From the NCBI GenBank assembly GCA_013399895.1, contig VXBA01005564.1:279343-343342 (forward strand): a stretch of 64,000 nucleotides of DNA, read 5' to 3'. The notes beneath the pieces were generated by a model, which was not told the DNA's origin, made no database searches, and worked only from the letters and a program-made list of their open reading frames with translations. Shown here piece by piece: positions 37,301 to 50,136 of this stretch. The stretch's first letter is position 1; the number at the start of each line of letters is the position of its first letter. The position numbers were made by a program, and so were the translations under genes. The stretch is from Serilophus lunatus. Its lineage: Eukaryota; Chordata; Aves; Passeriformes; Eurylaimidae.

Positions 37301-39461
37301 CTCAATCAATTTTGAGAAATGTGTGTGGATGAAAACAACGCTTTATTAAAATTTGCTTATATTTCATTTTGTATCTCATTCTCACATTACTTAGCCTCAA
37401 CTAAAAGGAAATACCATTGTTTCTATTGCCTAATCATTCAAAATGAGTATTCTATGCTTTAACACCATCTTACTAAGTGACAATTTAGATAGCTTATTTT
37501 CTATTTTCTTTATCTGTAGCACCAAAATTTCGAACCAAGTTTGACTAAAAACCCAAAGCAAAGCTCAAAGGCTCATTGCAAAGGCTCACTGTACCTTTTC
37601 TGGGAATTTAATTAATGTTTTCTCCACGGTTGTGCATGCTTAATTTTATGAATATTCTCTGGCTTTTACATATTTCCTGAACCCTCATAAGATATTTTCT
37701 TCTCCTGGAACATTTACCTTTGAGATCTCAGATTCCACTTTTGTCTTATGTAGAAATCAGTCTTGAAGAAAAGATTGATGAAATTATTTGCAACTCCATT
37801 TAAATCATTGGCATGCTTTCTTATAAATTCCTCAAAAATCTATAAATTTTTTGACAATTTTTTTTTTCATTTGTTATGACTGTTATCTATCGGACTATTT
37901 TGTAACAACATGAGAACCTATTCCTTCCATTCTTGTCCGAATGTTGTCTTCTGGCGAAATCCTTCAACTTTCTTTCCCAAGTAAATAAATTGTCATTTTA
38001 TTCTTGTTTTTTTACTATTTGTTTTTATTCTACTTAAACAGAGAGCAGATCACTAGTAAGCCTCTGCATTTCTGTTGGTTCTTATTGCACAATTTTCTCT
38101 TGTGAATATCTACATCAGGACAGTACTTCTGAGAGGGCTTTTGTTGGTCTCAAACATTTATAGTTAAGCTACACAGCATATGAATATTCAAGGAAATATA
38201 TTCCTCTACATAGTGACAAATAAAATCCCTTTTCTGGTTTGAAGTGTTGCTGGATTTTCTCTTGACTAACATGTCCAGGTGATAATATGCCTTTCTCGAT
38301 GAACTCCACAGTCATTCACACAAGTATGAATCTAATACCTTTCATCAGGAGCAGTGCCCTGAGGGAAGGCATAGATTAAGTACTTCAACTCTCACTGTGA
38401 TTTGCTCACACAGATACTTTACTTACTTTCAAGTTAACACTTATTTTAGGTATCATTTTAAATGTTCTGACATAATAATTTCTATCCACTTAGGAAGTGG
38501 GATAAATGCAGCTCTTTAAATTGGTGAGTGCGGGAATATGCACTAGATATCGCATATTTTTCCTTGAATGCTCTATATATCATCTCTGTGCTATTTGAAA
38601 GAAGACTCTCTTGAGTACTCTTTTCATGGTTGGCTTTGTTGGATTAGGGGACTTTGCCCTGCTGTTCTGTTAGAGTCTGGTTGAAGATTTTGGCCAGTAA
38701 ATCTGAATCATTAGTGGAATAAGTAAAAGCTGACTGGAGAAAATTTGGAGATCACATTTACCATGTCAAAATTTCCCTTCTGTTTCATATGCCATGACTT
38801 ATAGTCTCTGCCGTAGTCTTCATGAACAAGCTTGGTTAATTCCTTCTAACTGTTTTTTCTTTCATTTTCAAGCTGAATTAAGTAATTTTGCCTAACATTA
38901 ATTGAATTATGAATTCCAATTGATTGGAATGCTTTAGGCATTTGAGATTTTAAAAAGACACAGTTGTATTAACTACAAAGGAAAGAGATACTAACAACCT
39001 ACATTATCATATTTGTTTCCCTTCTAACTGAACTGATGAGGTGGTAAATGCCTTTCTCTTCACAAGTTTAATTTTGAGTGTGACTTCCTTCTTCAGTAAG
39101 AAGGTTGAAAAATAGATCAAGGAAAGTATTAGTAAATTCTGTATTTTAGCTCCACTCTTAAAATATCACAGCCGTATTTTAATATTTAAATCTATACCCT
39201 CTAGTAGCTAAACATAGTCCATTTTCAGAAAGCTAGGGTAAAAATATTGTCCATTGATGCAGTGACAATTCAGCCCATTCATATCATAACCATGAAACAG
39301 GGATGGCTCTTCTATCCCTGACACATGCTATTTCTTGTAATTTCAGAAATTTGGAAAACATCAATTCTATTCCACAAATTAAGTCTTGTCAGAGGTTCCT
39401 ATTTTCACACGGCCTAGATGTCATTTAGTATTTACTGTGATATTCATTGGCCTAACCAGGC
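34400..39461. other. 5 kb AT-rich DNA, no gene seen
   Basis: No recognised exon or element. An 18-A run is at 35255-35272. Short palindromes and T-rich patches only. Possible old repeats cannot be excluded. Confidence 0.5.
35255..35272. repeat. A homopolymer (18 A)
   Basis: Run of 18 A followed by GAAGTGAG. No retroposon body visible on its left. Confidence 0.9.
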
Positions 39462-39612
39462 ATTGGCTGGTTCACGTTAAGTTTCCTATCAACCAGTACT
39501 CCCAAGTCCCTCTCCATGTACCACTCTCCAGCTACTCAGGCCCCAAACTACAGAGGGCCTAATATAGGGTCATTGTGACCAAAGCGTACAATCCGGCACT
39601 TGGATTTGTTAT
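39462..39612 (-). mobile_element. Probable old CR1-like LINE fragment
   Basis: CATTGGCTGGTTCACGTTAAG, then CAACCAGTACTCCCAAGTCC, and CGGCACTTGGATTTGTTATG resemble a common bird repeat that reads (on this strand) CACCAGCACTCCCAAGTCC and CTTGCACTTGGCCTTGTTG. I assign it to the CR1 group from memory, with moderate certainty. Diverged and incomplete. Confidence 0.5.
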
Positions 39613-42287
39613 GTCCTCAGTAACAGCAAAAAGCTGCAGTCAAAAGATAATTCTGCATAGCTGAACAGGCTTTAAAGCACTTCTCTCTTTTGACAGCAGA
39701 AGCATAATATTAAATTCATCAACAGTCCAAGGCCAAGTGTTTATGCTCCTGATGCCTTAAATGCCCTTATTTCATGTCACTGGTCATTTCATCTGTAGTG
39801 TTCTTTCTAAAATTCCTGAGGAAAACATTATGCTATGTATACTTTATTCATTACACTGAAATTCATATGCTTGGTTTAAGAGTTACTTTAAAAATCCTTG
39901 AATTTTTTTTGTATGTTATCAGATTAGCAGTTAATGCCTTATGCCAAGTCAAATAGTGAACATAATGTCTTCTTTTTAAGAGGAATAAAGTAATTTTAGG
40001 CAAAATAAAATAGATGGTCCTAGCATTCTTTGAACATTAAAATATTATATATATTTCTCTAGTCAACTTCTCTGCGAGAGAAAAAAGAAAATAAAGAGTA
40101 CATACTCTTTACACAGTTTACTTACTTACTTGTTCATATGAAATACATCTATCTGAATCACCATGTCTTCAGATCCTTCTTTGATAAACACACAATTTAA
40201 TAACCTCAGTGTACTGTGAAGAGTTGTGGGGGTTTTTTCAGTTTTACGGGATATATTTAAGGCAGCATGCTTCAGGGAATTGTGCACTTTGTCAGATACC
40301 TTTTCTTAATATCTTTAAATTGATATAATCAATACATTTTCAGTCCCTGCATCCTCTTTTCTTTTGCTTGTTTAACTGATACACAGACCACTACAGACAC
40401 AGTTGAGCATTAAATTCCAAACTGTAGATATGTGTGCTACGTTTAAACCTTAATGCTATTACAAGCAATGACACTTTTGACATGCACGTGTCTGGTGGTA
40501 TTTTATGTCATCTGAAAGTAGCACAGGTGTGGTCATAGCTTTCTAATCTGTTGTGATTAGAATCTGGAGTGGTTGTAGCCTTCTAAGTGAGAGAAAACTC
40601 CACTGTCTTCTGTCCCCAGTTTCTACTGTTGATAATTGGGAAGCCAAGTGTCCAGCAGAAGTATAGGCAAAAGGGACTGCAGTGTAGGATTACAGCAGTT
40701 GATGAGAAAGAGGGAGGTTAAATAAGTAACATCTGTACAGACAAGTGGCCATAAGGGATTGAAAGACAATTGAAGAGGCACCAAAGGGGTGCAGGAGTGA
40801 AAATCTGTTGTTAAGTGGTAGTGAAAACGAAGAGAATGCAATGCCAACATTGTTACATATTGATTTTAGAACATTCAGTGCTCATTCACAGCTGGAAAGG
40901 AAAATGATAAATCCAAGAGCACATACAAGAAATACACGTTTCTTACTTCAGGAGCATATTTAACTATTTTACTATATGAAGCCTATGAGAAAGAAAGGTA
41001 TCATAAAAAAGAAGAAAATACCCTAAATAAACCATTCCCTAAATAAGCCATTCTCTAAACTAGAATAGTTTTGCTGAAGAAAAAAGAAACAGCATTACTT
41101 CAGGTTCAGACAGAAGTTAAAATTTTAAATGCTAAAGCCGAGGATTTGGAATTATAAACAATATGTTTTCAGAGATATATTAGTGCCAAAAGCCATGCAT
41201 ACTCATAACCATAATGAGTATCTGTTGGTAATTTAAATGAAAAAATTGCAATAAACTACAAAACCTAATGATTTCTTAATGTGAAAATGTCAAAGAGAAA
41301 AATTCAAAAAGAGGAAGCACATAATAATGATTATATAAATTATCCTAGTTAACAGTTAGTTTTGGAATGAATGCATATTCTATGTGATAGATATTGTTGC
41401 AACACCATTTGTTCAATCAAGTTACTTTCTAATTTTCAAATTTTGAAACGTAATATGTAATTTTGTTCTGCTTAATATCTTCTATTTAGCAGTTGCTTTA
41501 ATTAAGGCCAGATGGACTGCAATTAGATGTCAAATGGGAACATCTAGCACTTTCAGAATTAAACTGGTTATTCTAATTATTCATGAAAGTGATAAAAATA
41601 GAAATGGGGGATGACCCGTGCAAAAGTCTTAGACAAATCACAGAACACTTAAAAAGGAAAAGAAGGCCTTTTCACGTTGCTCTCACAAGAGCTGAAACCT
41701 CTAAGGAAAAATAAATCTCTTTCAATAAAAGATAAATAAACAGAAGACAGTATTAATACCAGAATAACTTTTCTTTTTTCCTCTCTCATAGAGAATATCG
41801 GTCCTGCTGGCAATTTTTTGTAAAATGCAATAATTTAAACAGAAGATACAGGTGCTAGGATGAATAAGGCCCTGCTTGTGCAGTGTTTAAGATGCATACA
41901 ATCTTTGCAGATGAGGTGACCTAGCAGTCCTTTTACATCTTTGATTTCCCCGGTAGTGTACCTCTGCTAATGAAGCCGATTTAGGAAAAGAATTGGAAGT
42001 GTGATAAATTGGGGAAGCTAAGAAGCAGTGGCCTGTATGCCTCTGACATTTCACAGTGTATATACAGTTCATTCTGATTATTATTTACATTTAGACAGTA
42101 CTTAATCTAGCAATGGCGCTTTTTTTTTCAATTAACTTGTTTTTGATTTACTTTGTCTTTCCAATGTCCTATAAATGTTTGGTTCATTGTGGTAGATCTA
42201 GGGCTAGAGTTAAAAAAATTAGAAGCTTTTGTATTGCCCTACTGAAGTAAGTCCACATATAGAAAAGGATGAAAGGTTCATAAATAG

Positions 42288-42306
42288 AAAAAAAAAAAAA
42301 AAAAAA
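42288..42306. repeat. A homopolymer (19 A)
   Basis: Run of 19 A followed by GGAAAAAAGG. No retroposon body recognised upstream. Confidence 0.85.
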
Positions 42307-43352
42307 GGAAAAAAGGATATAGGAGCTTTTCAGTTTAGGAGGTCATGTGACAAATGAAACTTTTATTGCTCTTTTGCCTGTTTTTTTTTGTGCATATTGT
42401 GTTAAAAAAAAAACCACTGAATGAAAAGTAGAATTTATACAAAGTATTGCAGATTGTGGAAGTTCACACATCTGTTTCAGGTACTAGTAATGTTCCTCAT
42501 TCTTCAGTCTGAAGAAGGCAAAGAAAGCCAAGTATTCTGCTACCTGAGTGAGCATATCAACTTTTGATAATAATGTGTATCTTCATAAAACCATGCCTAT
42601 GTGAATATAAAAATTACATTTGGAATCGGCTAACCTTAGATAGTTCTTTGTCTAATAAAAAGAACATTATGAGTCATATTTTGAAGCAGGTAAATGCTGC
42701 TCAGTCTGAATATTGGACTTCATGCTACGGAAGAATTATATCTGGTTAATTTTGAAGTATTAAGTATTTGGGATTGAGCAGGCTGGATGATGTGTCTTGT
42801 CAATGTATTTTAACTTACCAATGTTTTACTTGGAAATCTCTTTAGCTTCATATTTAGCAAGAATTGTCAAAGAACATAACAGATTCAGACTATTTATAGA
42901 CAGATTAAGATACCCTGTGATTTTCTTTGCTTTCTGTGTCTTTTAATAGTAACACATTATTATTCAGATATTTACCTGATAACAAAAGTATTACATTTGA
43001 ACCAATTAGACAGATTTTGTTTTTGTTAACCTTCAAAGAGCAATGCTTCATGTTTAAGCTATGTTTAAAAATCAGTTAAGGTGATGGTAAGGTCTAAGTA
43101 CTGCAATTTGTTTCTAGGTCTTAATTTCTTTTTTATTACTCCTTACTCACATAACAATGAACACTGTTAGTTGTTTTCAGTATTCACTTCACATCATCTT
43201 GTTCCATGACGTATCTTCAACTCATTACCCACATAATTATTTTTTCTTAACCCCTATAATTTAAAACCAGAGAGGTTGTCTGCATAAGTAAGACTTTGGT
43301 AAATCAAGCTCTGGATTTTTCACCTAGCTGCAGTGGTATTTCAACATGCCTG

Positions 43353-43440
43353 AAAAAAAACAACTGATCAAACTAACGAAACAGAGCCTCTCAAACCTCA
43401 CAATAACAAAAAAGCAAAACTAAACCCCCAAAGAAAATTA
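43353..43440. repeat. C/A-rich low-complexity tract
   Basis: A/C-dominated stretch on the plus strand, less pure than the others of this kind in the window (AAAAGCAAAACTAAACCCCC). Confidence 0.55.
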
Positions 43441-43985
43441 TAAATAAAGTCTCAAAGAGACACAAGATAAAAAGTTATTTGTGACTCCAAATTGTTAACC
43501 TGATAGAAGAATTCAGATTATTCAACTCTGGTAAAAAATGCAAATTTTATTTAAATAATGCTTAGTGTGATTTCCTTTTTTTTTTTTTGTGATTATGTGG
43601 CCTCACGTGGAATAAGAATAATTTCTTGACACAGTTAAAAATGCAGTGCAAGGTATTAATGTACAGCTTGTTCACAATGTTAACTCAAAGCTACTATTTT
43701 GATATGTGATCCTGAATTTCTGAATTTCTAACTCTGCAGAACTAGTTGTATTTAAAGTGAACCTATAGAAACCAGCAAAAAACGTGATTTTAAGAAGTTT
43801 CTGTTTAAGAAAATTAATCTTTTCCTTGATGTGCTATGTGGCTAAGCAGGAAGTTTTTAAGATATCTGACTTTACATTATAAGTGTTCAGAAGAAAATAC
43901 TTAGCACAGGAATCATTCTAGAACTGCAAAAGGGGCATTCACCGCCCCACTCCATGAAGTTGAGCTACTCTACAGTTGCAAATGC

Positions 43986-44743
43986 TGTGACTAACTGAAA
44001 CGTTATTGATGTCTTAAACACTGTCAAAATCATAGAAAGCCCTTTTTTCAAGCTGCAAGGAAACAACAGCCTGTCTGCAAAGCACCCCCCTTTCCCATTA
44101 TGCTTCCTGACTGGAATTTGGACTGTGAAGGGGAAACTTGAGATAAGACTATTGCCTAATCGCAAGGCTCCGCTGGTCATGGAGGAGAAGGGTTTTGGGT
44201 TCATGATTGAAAAATCTCTACACACCAAAGTAAATCCCCTCTCTCAGAGGAAACCACACACACATGGGACATTCACGTGAGAGGCAGCTGAGAAGGGGTC
44301 ATAAACCATCAAAGACCCCCAAAGCTCCCCCCCACACTCATTCCTGAGGCCTTCCACTACCAGCCGACTGCATGCGATTCCAGTGAGGTGACAAACCCAG
44401 AGCCTGCCACAGGAAACTGCAAATCTTCCCTCTCCTACCTCAGGGAAGATGTCTGGCATCTTCTGAACATGCATTAATCCATTGGACTATATGTCTTATG
44501 GGACCATCACCACCAAGAAGACCAGAAAAAGAACCACAGGGCACCACTGGGTTCCACAGAGTAGCGATACCTTTTCCATTAATCTCTCTCTGTCACTGTA
44601 TTTCTTCCCCCCATCTCCAAACTCTCTCTGTCTCATATTTACTGTTAAATAAAATCCATACTACTAGCTTTGGTATATGAGTTCGTTTGCATCTCAGTTT
44701 GGGCAGAAGCATGTCTAGTAATTTTTATAACCAGTTCATATCA
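43986..44743 (+). mobile_element. 758-bp solo LTR (TSD AATGC)
   Basis: Starts TGTGACTAACTGAAACG and ends CCAGTTCATATCA, flanked by a perfect 5-bp duplication AATGC (43981-43985 and 44744-44748). On the plus strand AATAAA (44648-44653) lies 90 bp before the end, the expected R/U5 position, which fixes the orientation. U3 is moderately GC-rich (44,080-44,600). Nothing internal remains, so it is a solo LTR from recombination between two LTRs. The family is not one I recognise. It differs from the large GC-rich LTRs and from the ERVL-type ones. Confidence 0.85.
44648..44653 (+). promoter_or_regulatory. LTR polyadenylation signal AATAAA
   Basis: GTTAAATAAAATCC in the solo LTR at 43986-44743, 90 bp from its end. 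Confidence 0.65.
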
Positions 44744-45039
44744 AATGCAAGAACCCAGGTAGATGATGTGAGCCATAAAAGCAGTGACCCAGTGCATTAT
44801 TTTTAGAGTATTGCTGAATATTGTGAGCTCGTTAGAGGTGGTATGCATGTGTGCCCACTAGTCTTATGATACCTTCTTGACAGAAGGCAAAGAGCACCAA
44901 TACAAATAGTGGAGTGGGTGGAGAAGAAAGATGAAAAGCTGAATTCCTCAATCACAAAATGGCTGCAGCCAGAAAACAATTCTGGAGATTATCTCAGCCA
45001 CCCCCTACCCAAATAAGAGTATGTTCACCTACAGAAAGT

Positions 45040-45354
45040 TTCCCAGGATTGTCTTCAATCAGGTTTTGGATATCTCTATGGATGAAGACACCACAAATTC
45101 CCTGAGAAACCTGTTCCAGTGTTCAACCACCCTCACGGTAAGCAACAGTTTGCTTATGTTCAGAGAGAACATCATGTGTTTCAATTTGTGCAGATTGCCT
45201 CGTGGCACTATTGAGTAATCTATCTTTCTCTTTTACATTTCCCTGAGCCTCTCTTCTTTAAGCTGAACAGTCCCAGTGCTCTCCATCTCTCTTCAAATGA
45301 AAGATACTCCAGTCCCTTGATGCTTTTTCTGGCATTTCATTAGACTCACTCCAT
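45040..45354 (-). mobile_element. CR1 LINE fragment
   Basis: The plus strand reads GGTTTTGGATATCTC, CCTGAGAAACCTGTTCCAGT, CACCCTCACGGTAAG, CATGTGTTTCAATTTGTGC, TTAAGCTGAACAGTCCCAG and GATACTCCAGTCCCTTGATG, the reverse complement of the CR1 3' untranslated region in the right order. About 315 bp, diverged. It lies 292 bp right of the duplication of the solo LTR at 43986. Confidence 0.88.
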
Positions 45355-46471
45355 ATGCAAGCCTTACATACTGAATTTTGACTTAGATCAGTAATAACTT
45401 CACTGCATGGGAAGTTACTACTATGGGATACAGCCTACCCTCATGATAAATGGGTATGCCTACCCAGTTCTGCCTGTTCAGGTTAATCTGGGGCATATGG
45501 AAATGAAAGAAAGAAGAAAAGATGACCCAAGTTGTCATGTGACTGTTAACAACTTTATATGTGTTACTTTGGAGCTGTGTTTATGAGCTATGTAACAAAC
45601 ACTAATTATCTCTAAATATGGGTGTAGGTATAGAAAGCCTTTTTTGGAAGACCTAAGTTGAGGGGCTATGGAATTTGTATCACTCACAAAAGCATTGACT
45701 GCCTAGAAGGAACCTCTTCCCATAAGATAGTTGGTATTTTAACTTCTCCTATCTTACAGGGGAGGTTATCCCTGAAAAGATAAAATTGTCACAACTCTGG
45801 AAGCCCTGTGAGGCGGGGCCAGGCAAGGTGTTAAAAAAGGCCCAGAGAGGGAGAAGCAGTGCATGTTTTCATGCCTGATGTTCACACCGTTATGTTTAGT
45901 GTTCTTGGCTTTGGAAAAAATTTTCCTCAATCCTTCCACTACCTGGCATTTTCGGGATATCTGCGCACAGTCTTTCTTCACAATGGAAGTACACTGGATC
46001 CAGAGGTCTAAAAGGGAGCAAGGAGGATGAAGCCATATTTTTCACAAGCGTGAACTATGAGCACATCAAACAATGAAAACCAGCTGCTATACTCATGCTG
46101 CTCATAAATAAATTTGAAACTGTGTGACATAGAGTGCCATGGTTCTCTTCTTAGGGCTGCAGCACCCAAATTCTCCTGTTTCACATTAGTTTCCCATTTT
46201 ACATTGGACTATCATTGAACAAAAGATAAGTTCATTGTATGGATGTGCCAAAAAACTTAGCAGTATTCATTATTACAATGAAGAATATTTTTTTAATTAC
46301 AATTACCTAAATTAAAATAAGCTCAAATACATTACGACAAAGAAGCAAGTTTTTCAAATTGTATACAGATGGCAATTTTGTTTTTCTCCAGGTGATATTT
46401 TTGAATAATTTTTCAATATTTGTGACATTCAAATATCTAATTTAATATCCCTCTTTTGTTTAAAACAAAAA

Positions 46472-46502
46472 AACTAAAGGGAAATAAAAATTCCCTTTAG
46501 TT
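46472..46502. repeat. 12-bp perfect stem hairpin
   Basis: AACTAAAGGGAA is followed by the 7-base loop ATAAAAA and the exact complement TTCCCTTTAGTT. Right beside it, 46454-46470 is a second near-palindrome (TTTTGTTT, A, AAACAAAA). The stem is followed by ATTCAAAT, not a T run. No terminator function is implied in a vertebrate. Confidence 0.85.
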
Positions 46503-47224
46503 ATTCAAATACCACAATCCAGGTGGTTTCGGGCTTAGTGTATCACTATTAGGAAGTCTCAGGAGTAGTTACCAGAATAGTTCTTTGTTATAAGTAGAAG
46601 AGAAAGTGTACTGTTATGAGGAAACTGTGGAGGAGCAAAGAAATGTAAGGATGCATACTAATAGAGTTTTGCTTTTACCTTCAATTTAGACTGCATAATT
46701 GAGGACATCTACTCTTCAGGAAATCAACATTATTATTACTGTCACATAGGGACTGATCAACCTTGCAAAAGTCAGAAGAAGTGGAAAGTTAAAGATCTTT
46801 AAGTATTTTTTTTACTTTTTTCTGCTGTGAGATTTTAAACTCTTGAGTTTTTTTGTATTAGCTGAAGGACTTATGACCTTCATGAATTAATAAATTACAG
46901 ATAAAAATGAAATGAAAGTAGTAAAAATTGTATTGGCTGAGAAGACTATGAAAGTTGTATTTTCAGAGGCATTGCCAGTTGCATATATAATATTTGAAAG
47001 TACACTTGCAATAAGTATTATGAGTGACAAAAATTAATGTTCAGGTGATATTTGTGCATAGTATTGCATATTGTAACAAACATGATATTTTGGCTATGAT
47101 TTTATTATTGTAATGTATAAACTGTATATTACCTGTGTAAAATCTGAATGGTTTCCTACTCCAAGCTTTTTATTCTAACTGCTTGACTTGGACTCTGTAA
47201 AAAATAAAATAAATACTTTCAGAT

Positions 47225-47312
47225 AAAAAAAAACCCAAACAACAAAACACATGCACATAAATAAAACCCAACCCAAAAAAACCACCCAATCCAACACAAT
47301 AAAACCCCATAT
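47225..47312. repeat. C/A-rich low-complexity tract
   Basis: About 88 bp of almost only A and C on the plus strand (AAAAACCCAAACAAC, AAAACCCAACCC, AAAACCACCCAATCC). Confidence 0.8.
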
Positions 47313-48472
47313 CCATTAATTTTTTTGACTTATATTACATTTCTGGTGACTTGTACCTTAAGCATTTCAGAAAATATTAACATTGAAAATGAAAGCCTAA
47401 TAAACAGAGCAGGCTTATTTATTGCACAGTTCTGATAATTTCTATTAATTTATGTGAGAGAGATTCTCTTAATTTTCATTCTATTTTTTTGAGATCACTA
47501 ATATTTTTAGTTGCCTTCGATATTTATACAACATCTTAATTACAGATTACTTCAATTTCTTACCAAGGATTTTCCTTCACCTTTCAGTATATTGGTCAAA
47601 GGAAAATATGGCTAGTCTTGCTATCTAGAACTATTTATTCTTCAAGAAATATAAAATTGCCTTAGCTTGTATAGTATAATTGTGATGGTCAGCCTATATA
47701 AGTTTATCTTAGGTAGAATAGCACATTTCTCTGCATGTAATTCCAATTTTCTTAATAGCAGATGGTTCTTAAACCAGAATGATTTGCAAAAACTTTGCAG
47801 AGTGTACTTGTGAAACTTTGAGCTCAAAGGATGTGAACAGATAATTTAATTTTGTGAACAAGTTTTGCAGGAAGGAGTAGGTCTAAGTGGGGACACATAT
47901 ACAGTTTCAAGACTTTTCACTTTAAGCATTTAGTTATAACTGACACATAATTTTAGCCTAGCTGCCTACAACAAATGCAGTACCTTAAAGGATAACAGAT
48001 TTTATGAAGACAGGAAAAAACTCTGAAGGTAGCCAATCTTCCTAGCTGACTCCAGTGGGAAGATAAGATTAGCCTCAAAACTGTGATGCCAAAGGCATTA
48101 GCAAGTAATGCAGCAGAACTAGAGTGGACCGGTAGAGTGAAATAGTTGTAAGGATCAAGAGCCTATGCTATATTAATTTTAGGCATTGTAATGTATGCTA
48201 ATTGAGAGTGCTCCCACAGCTAAATTTGCCAGAGTGATTGCAATACACTAGGTGCTCTTCTGAATTGCATTTTCCTGTATAGCTGCATCTGAGAATTACC
48301 TAGTTTTGGCTCAAAGTCTGTTAAACTGGGAGTATAACAGAAATTTGCTTTCCACCCACAATGAAATTGTTAAAGTGAGGGTGGAATGAACCAGTGCCAC
48401 TATGGAAAATTGTGTGTACACGTAATATTGTAATTCATTTAGCTGGACAATGGATCTTCATCATGAGCTGTT

Positions 48473-48554
48473 GGGGTTTTGGGAGGGGGGGTGCTGGATT
48501 TTTCTGGAGGGAGGGTCCTGGGGGGTCTTGGAGGGAGGGGGGAAGAGAGGGGTG
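48473..48554 (+). promoter_or_regulatory. G-rich tract, possible G-quadruplex, at LTR start
   Basis: About 80 bp with at least eight runs of three or more G (for example GGGAGGGGGGG, GGAGGGAGGG, GGGGGG, GGAGGGAGGGGGG), enough for one or more G-quadruplexes on the plus strand. It occupies the first bases of U3. The related LTR at 14122-15544 has a similar G-rich start on its sense strand (15509-15532). Confidence 0.6.
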
Positions 48555-50130
48555 TTTCATTTTAAACTGTTCACTGGCTCCCTGTTCTGTTGTAAACCCT
48601 GGTTCTGTAAACCCTGGTTATTTTTTTCCCTTAAAAAGAAAGCTCAGGCTCTTCACACCCCTGCCTCTGGGCTGGGGTGAGGGGGCCGAGGCAGCCCCAT
48701 GTTCCTGCCCAGTCCCTCTCCCTCTCCTGCTTAGCTTCTTGCTCGGAGGGAGGCGGGGGTCATCCCAGCCGTCTCCCCATAGTTTCTTAACAGGGATTCA
48801 CTGGGAGCGCGGGTGGTGGTGGAGACGCGGGTTCCATTCATGGCGGCGGAGAGGCGGGCGAGTGGATCAGCAGTGGCGGCCAGGAGGTGCCAGCTGAGGG
48901 TGGCTCTCTGTGAGCGCCCGTCACGGTGCCGGGCTCAGATCAGTGCTGGTGCTGGTGCTGCTGCTGCGTGCATGCCTTCCTTGCTGGCTCAGCAGTGCCA
49001 GCGGCAGCGCTGGTTCTCGTCAGTGGTGCCCACGCTGCAGCAAATTCTAGTCTCTCACTGGCACGGAGCACGCCTGGACACGGTTGCGGCGCCAGGGGAA
49101 GGGGCAGGAGCAGACCGGTGCTGCAAGGAGCCGGCACAAGCAGTGCTGCTCCCTGTTCCCCCTCAGACGTTCGTGCCAGCCCCATGCCGCCAGGAAAGAG
49201 CCCAGTGGGTGGTCCCACGGTCCCGGTCTGGTGTGGCGATCTCAGGAGCTCCCCGGCGGCCACGGGCGGTGGCGAGCAGTGGCCGCGCCAGCCCCACGCT
49301 GCCATGGGGGAGCCCAGCGGGGGGTCCCACAGCCCTGAGGGGCGCCCCGGTGTCCACAGTGGGTGCAGCGGTTGCCCCAGGGGATCATGGGTGGCCCCGC
49401 AGTCCCGAGACTCCCTCCTACGGGAGTCCCTGGGGCGGCGGCGAGGACTCGCACCAGCAGTGGCCGCACGGAGGGGCGGTGGCTGCTCTGGGGGTGCTGC
49501 AGCTGGCCTGCGGCTGGGAAAAAATACATAGCACCTTCAAGGGACAGGCTCGTGGTTTTAGCAGGAACCGCCATTTTGCTGAAACCGAAGATTTTGAAAG
49601 AGGGGTGGAGCCCGGACCACTGGCCAATCTGATGAGGGTGAAGCCAGGAAGAAGATGGCGAGAATTTTGTGGGACTTGGAGGGCTTAAAAAGCCTGTAAA
49701 TGGAAGCCCTCCCTCTCTTCAGCTTCCTGCGAGCTGGGGAGCAGCAGCACGGCCCCTCTCCTCCTGACTTCCAGGCCCACGGCTTGACTCCGCCCACCTC
49801 CATCAGCACCAGAGCCAAGCCAGCACAATCACAAGTGGAAAGCTTCCCCATGTGGCTTCCCTGGGTTGGGAGGGGTGCTTTTCACTTCTTTGCGTTTTGC
49901 AGAGACTTCAAGGGCTGGGAGTGACTATCATCGGAGGGAGAGACACACAGAGAGAGAAAAACAGCTTTCCTTTTCCCTGCTTTTCCTTAGCCAGCCTGCC
50001 CAGCCTTCAAAAAGCTGTTTGCTTATTTCCCTTTTCTTTTTCTTCGCCTTTTTGCTTTGTCAGGTGTATTTTTCGTGTTAACTCTGGGGTTCCCTTAAAT
50101 TGTTTTCTTTCCTTGGTTGAGTCCTAGATG

Positions 50131-50136
50131 AATAAA
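50131..50136 (+). promoter_or_regulatory. LTR polyadenylation signal AATAAA
   Basis: GATGAATAAACTG, 88 bp before the end of the LTR at 48469-50224, in the segment conserved with the other two large LTRs. Confidence 0.7.

Larger units (their letters stand above)
39613..43980. other. 4.4 kb AT-rich DNA, no gene seen
   Basis: No recognised exon or mobile element. Contains a 19-A run at 42288-42306 and a C/A-rich tract at 43353-43440. Confidence 0.5.
45355..48463. other. 3.1 kb AT-rich DNA, no gene seen
   Basis: No recognised exon or element. Contains two adjacent hairpins (46454-46502) and a C/A-rich tract (47225-47312). Bases 45,770-45,860 are locally less AT-rich, with no match to a known family. 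Confidence 0.5.

Noticed and set aside
44029..44036. AATCATAG and similar octamer-like text as CR1 ends (also near 30430 and 58056)
   Set aside because: Single octamer matches without the adjoining CR1 body; too short to call.
48813..49688. Open frame of 291 codons, plus strand, sense to the LTR
   Set aside because: The longest frame in the window, but it lies in the CpG-rich U3 with overlapping open frames on both strands. LTRs of known birds do not encode such a protein as far as I know. Without conservation or expression it is best taken as accidental.
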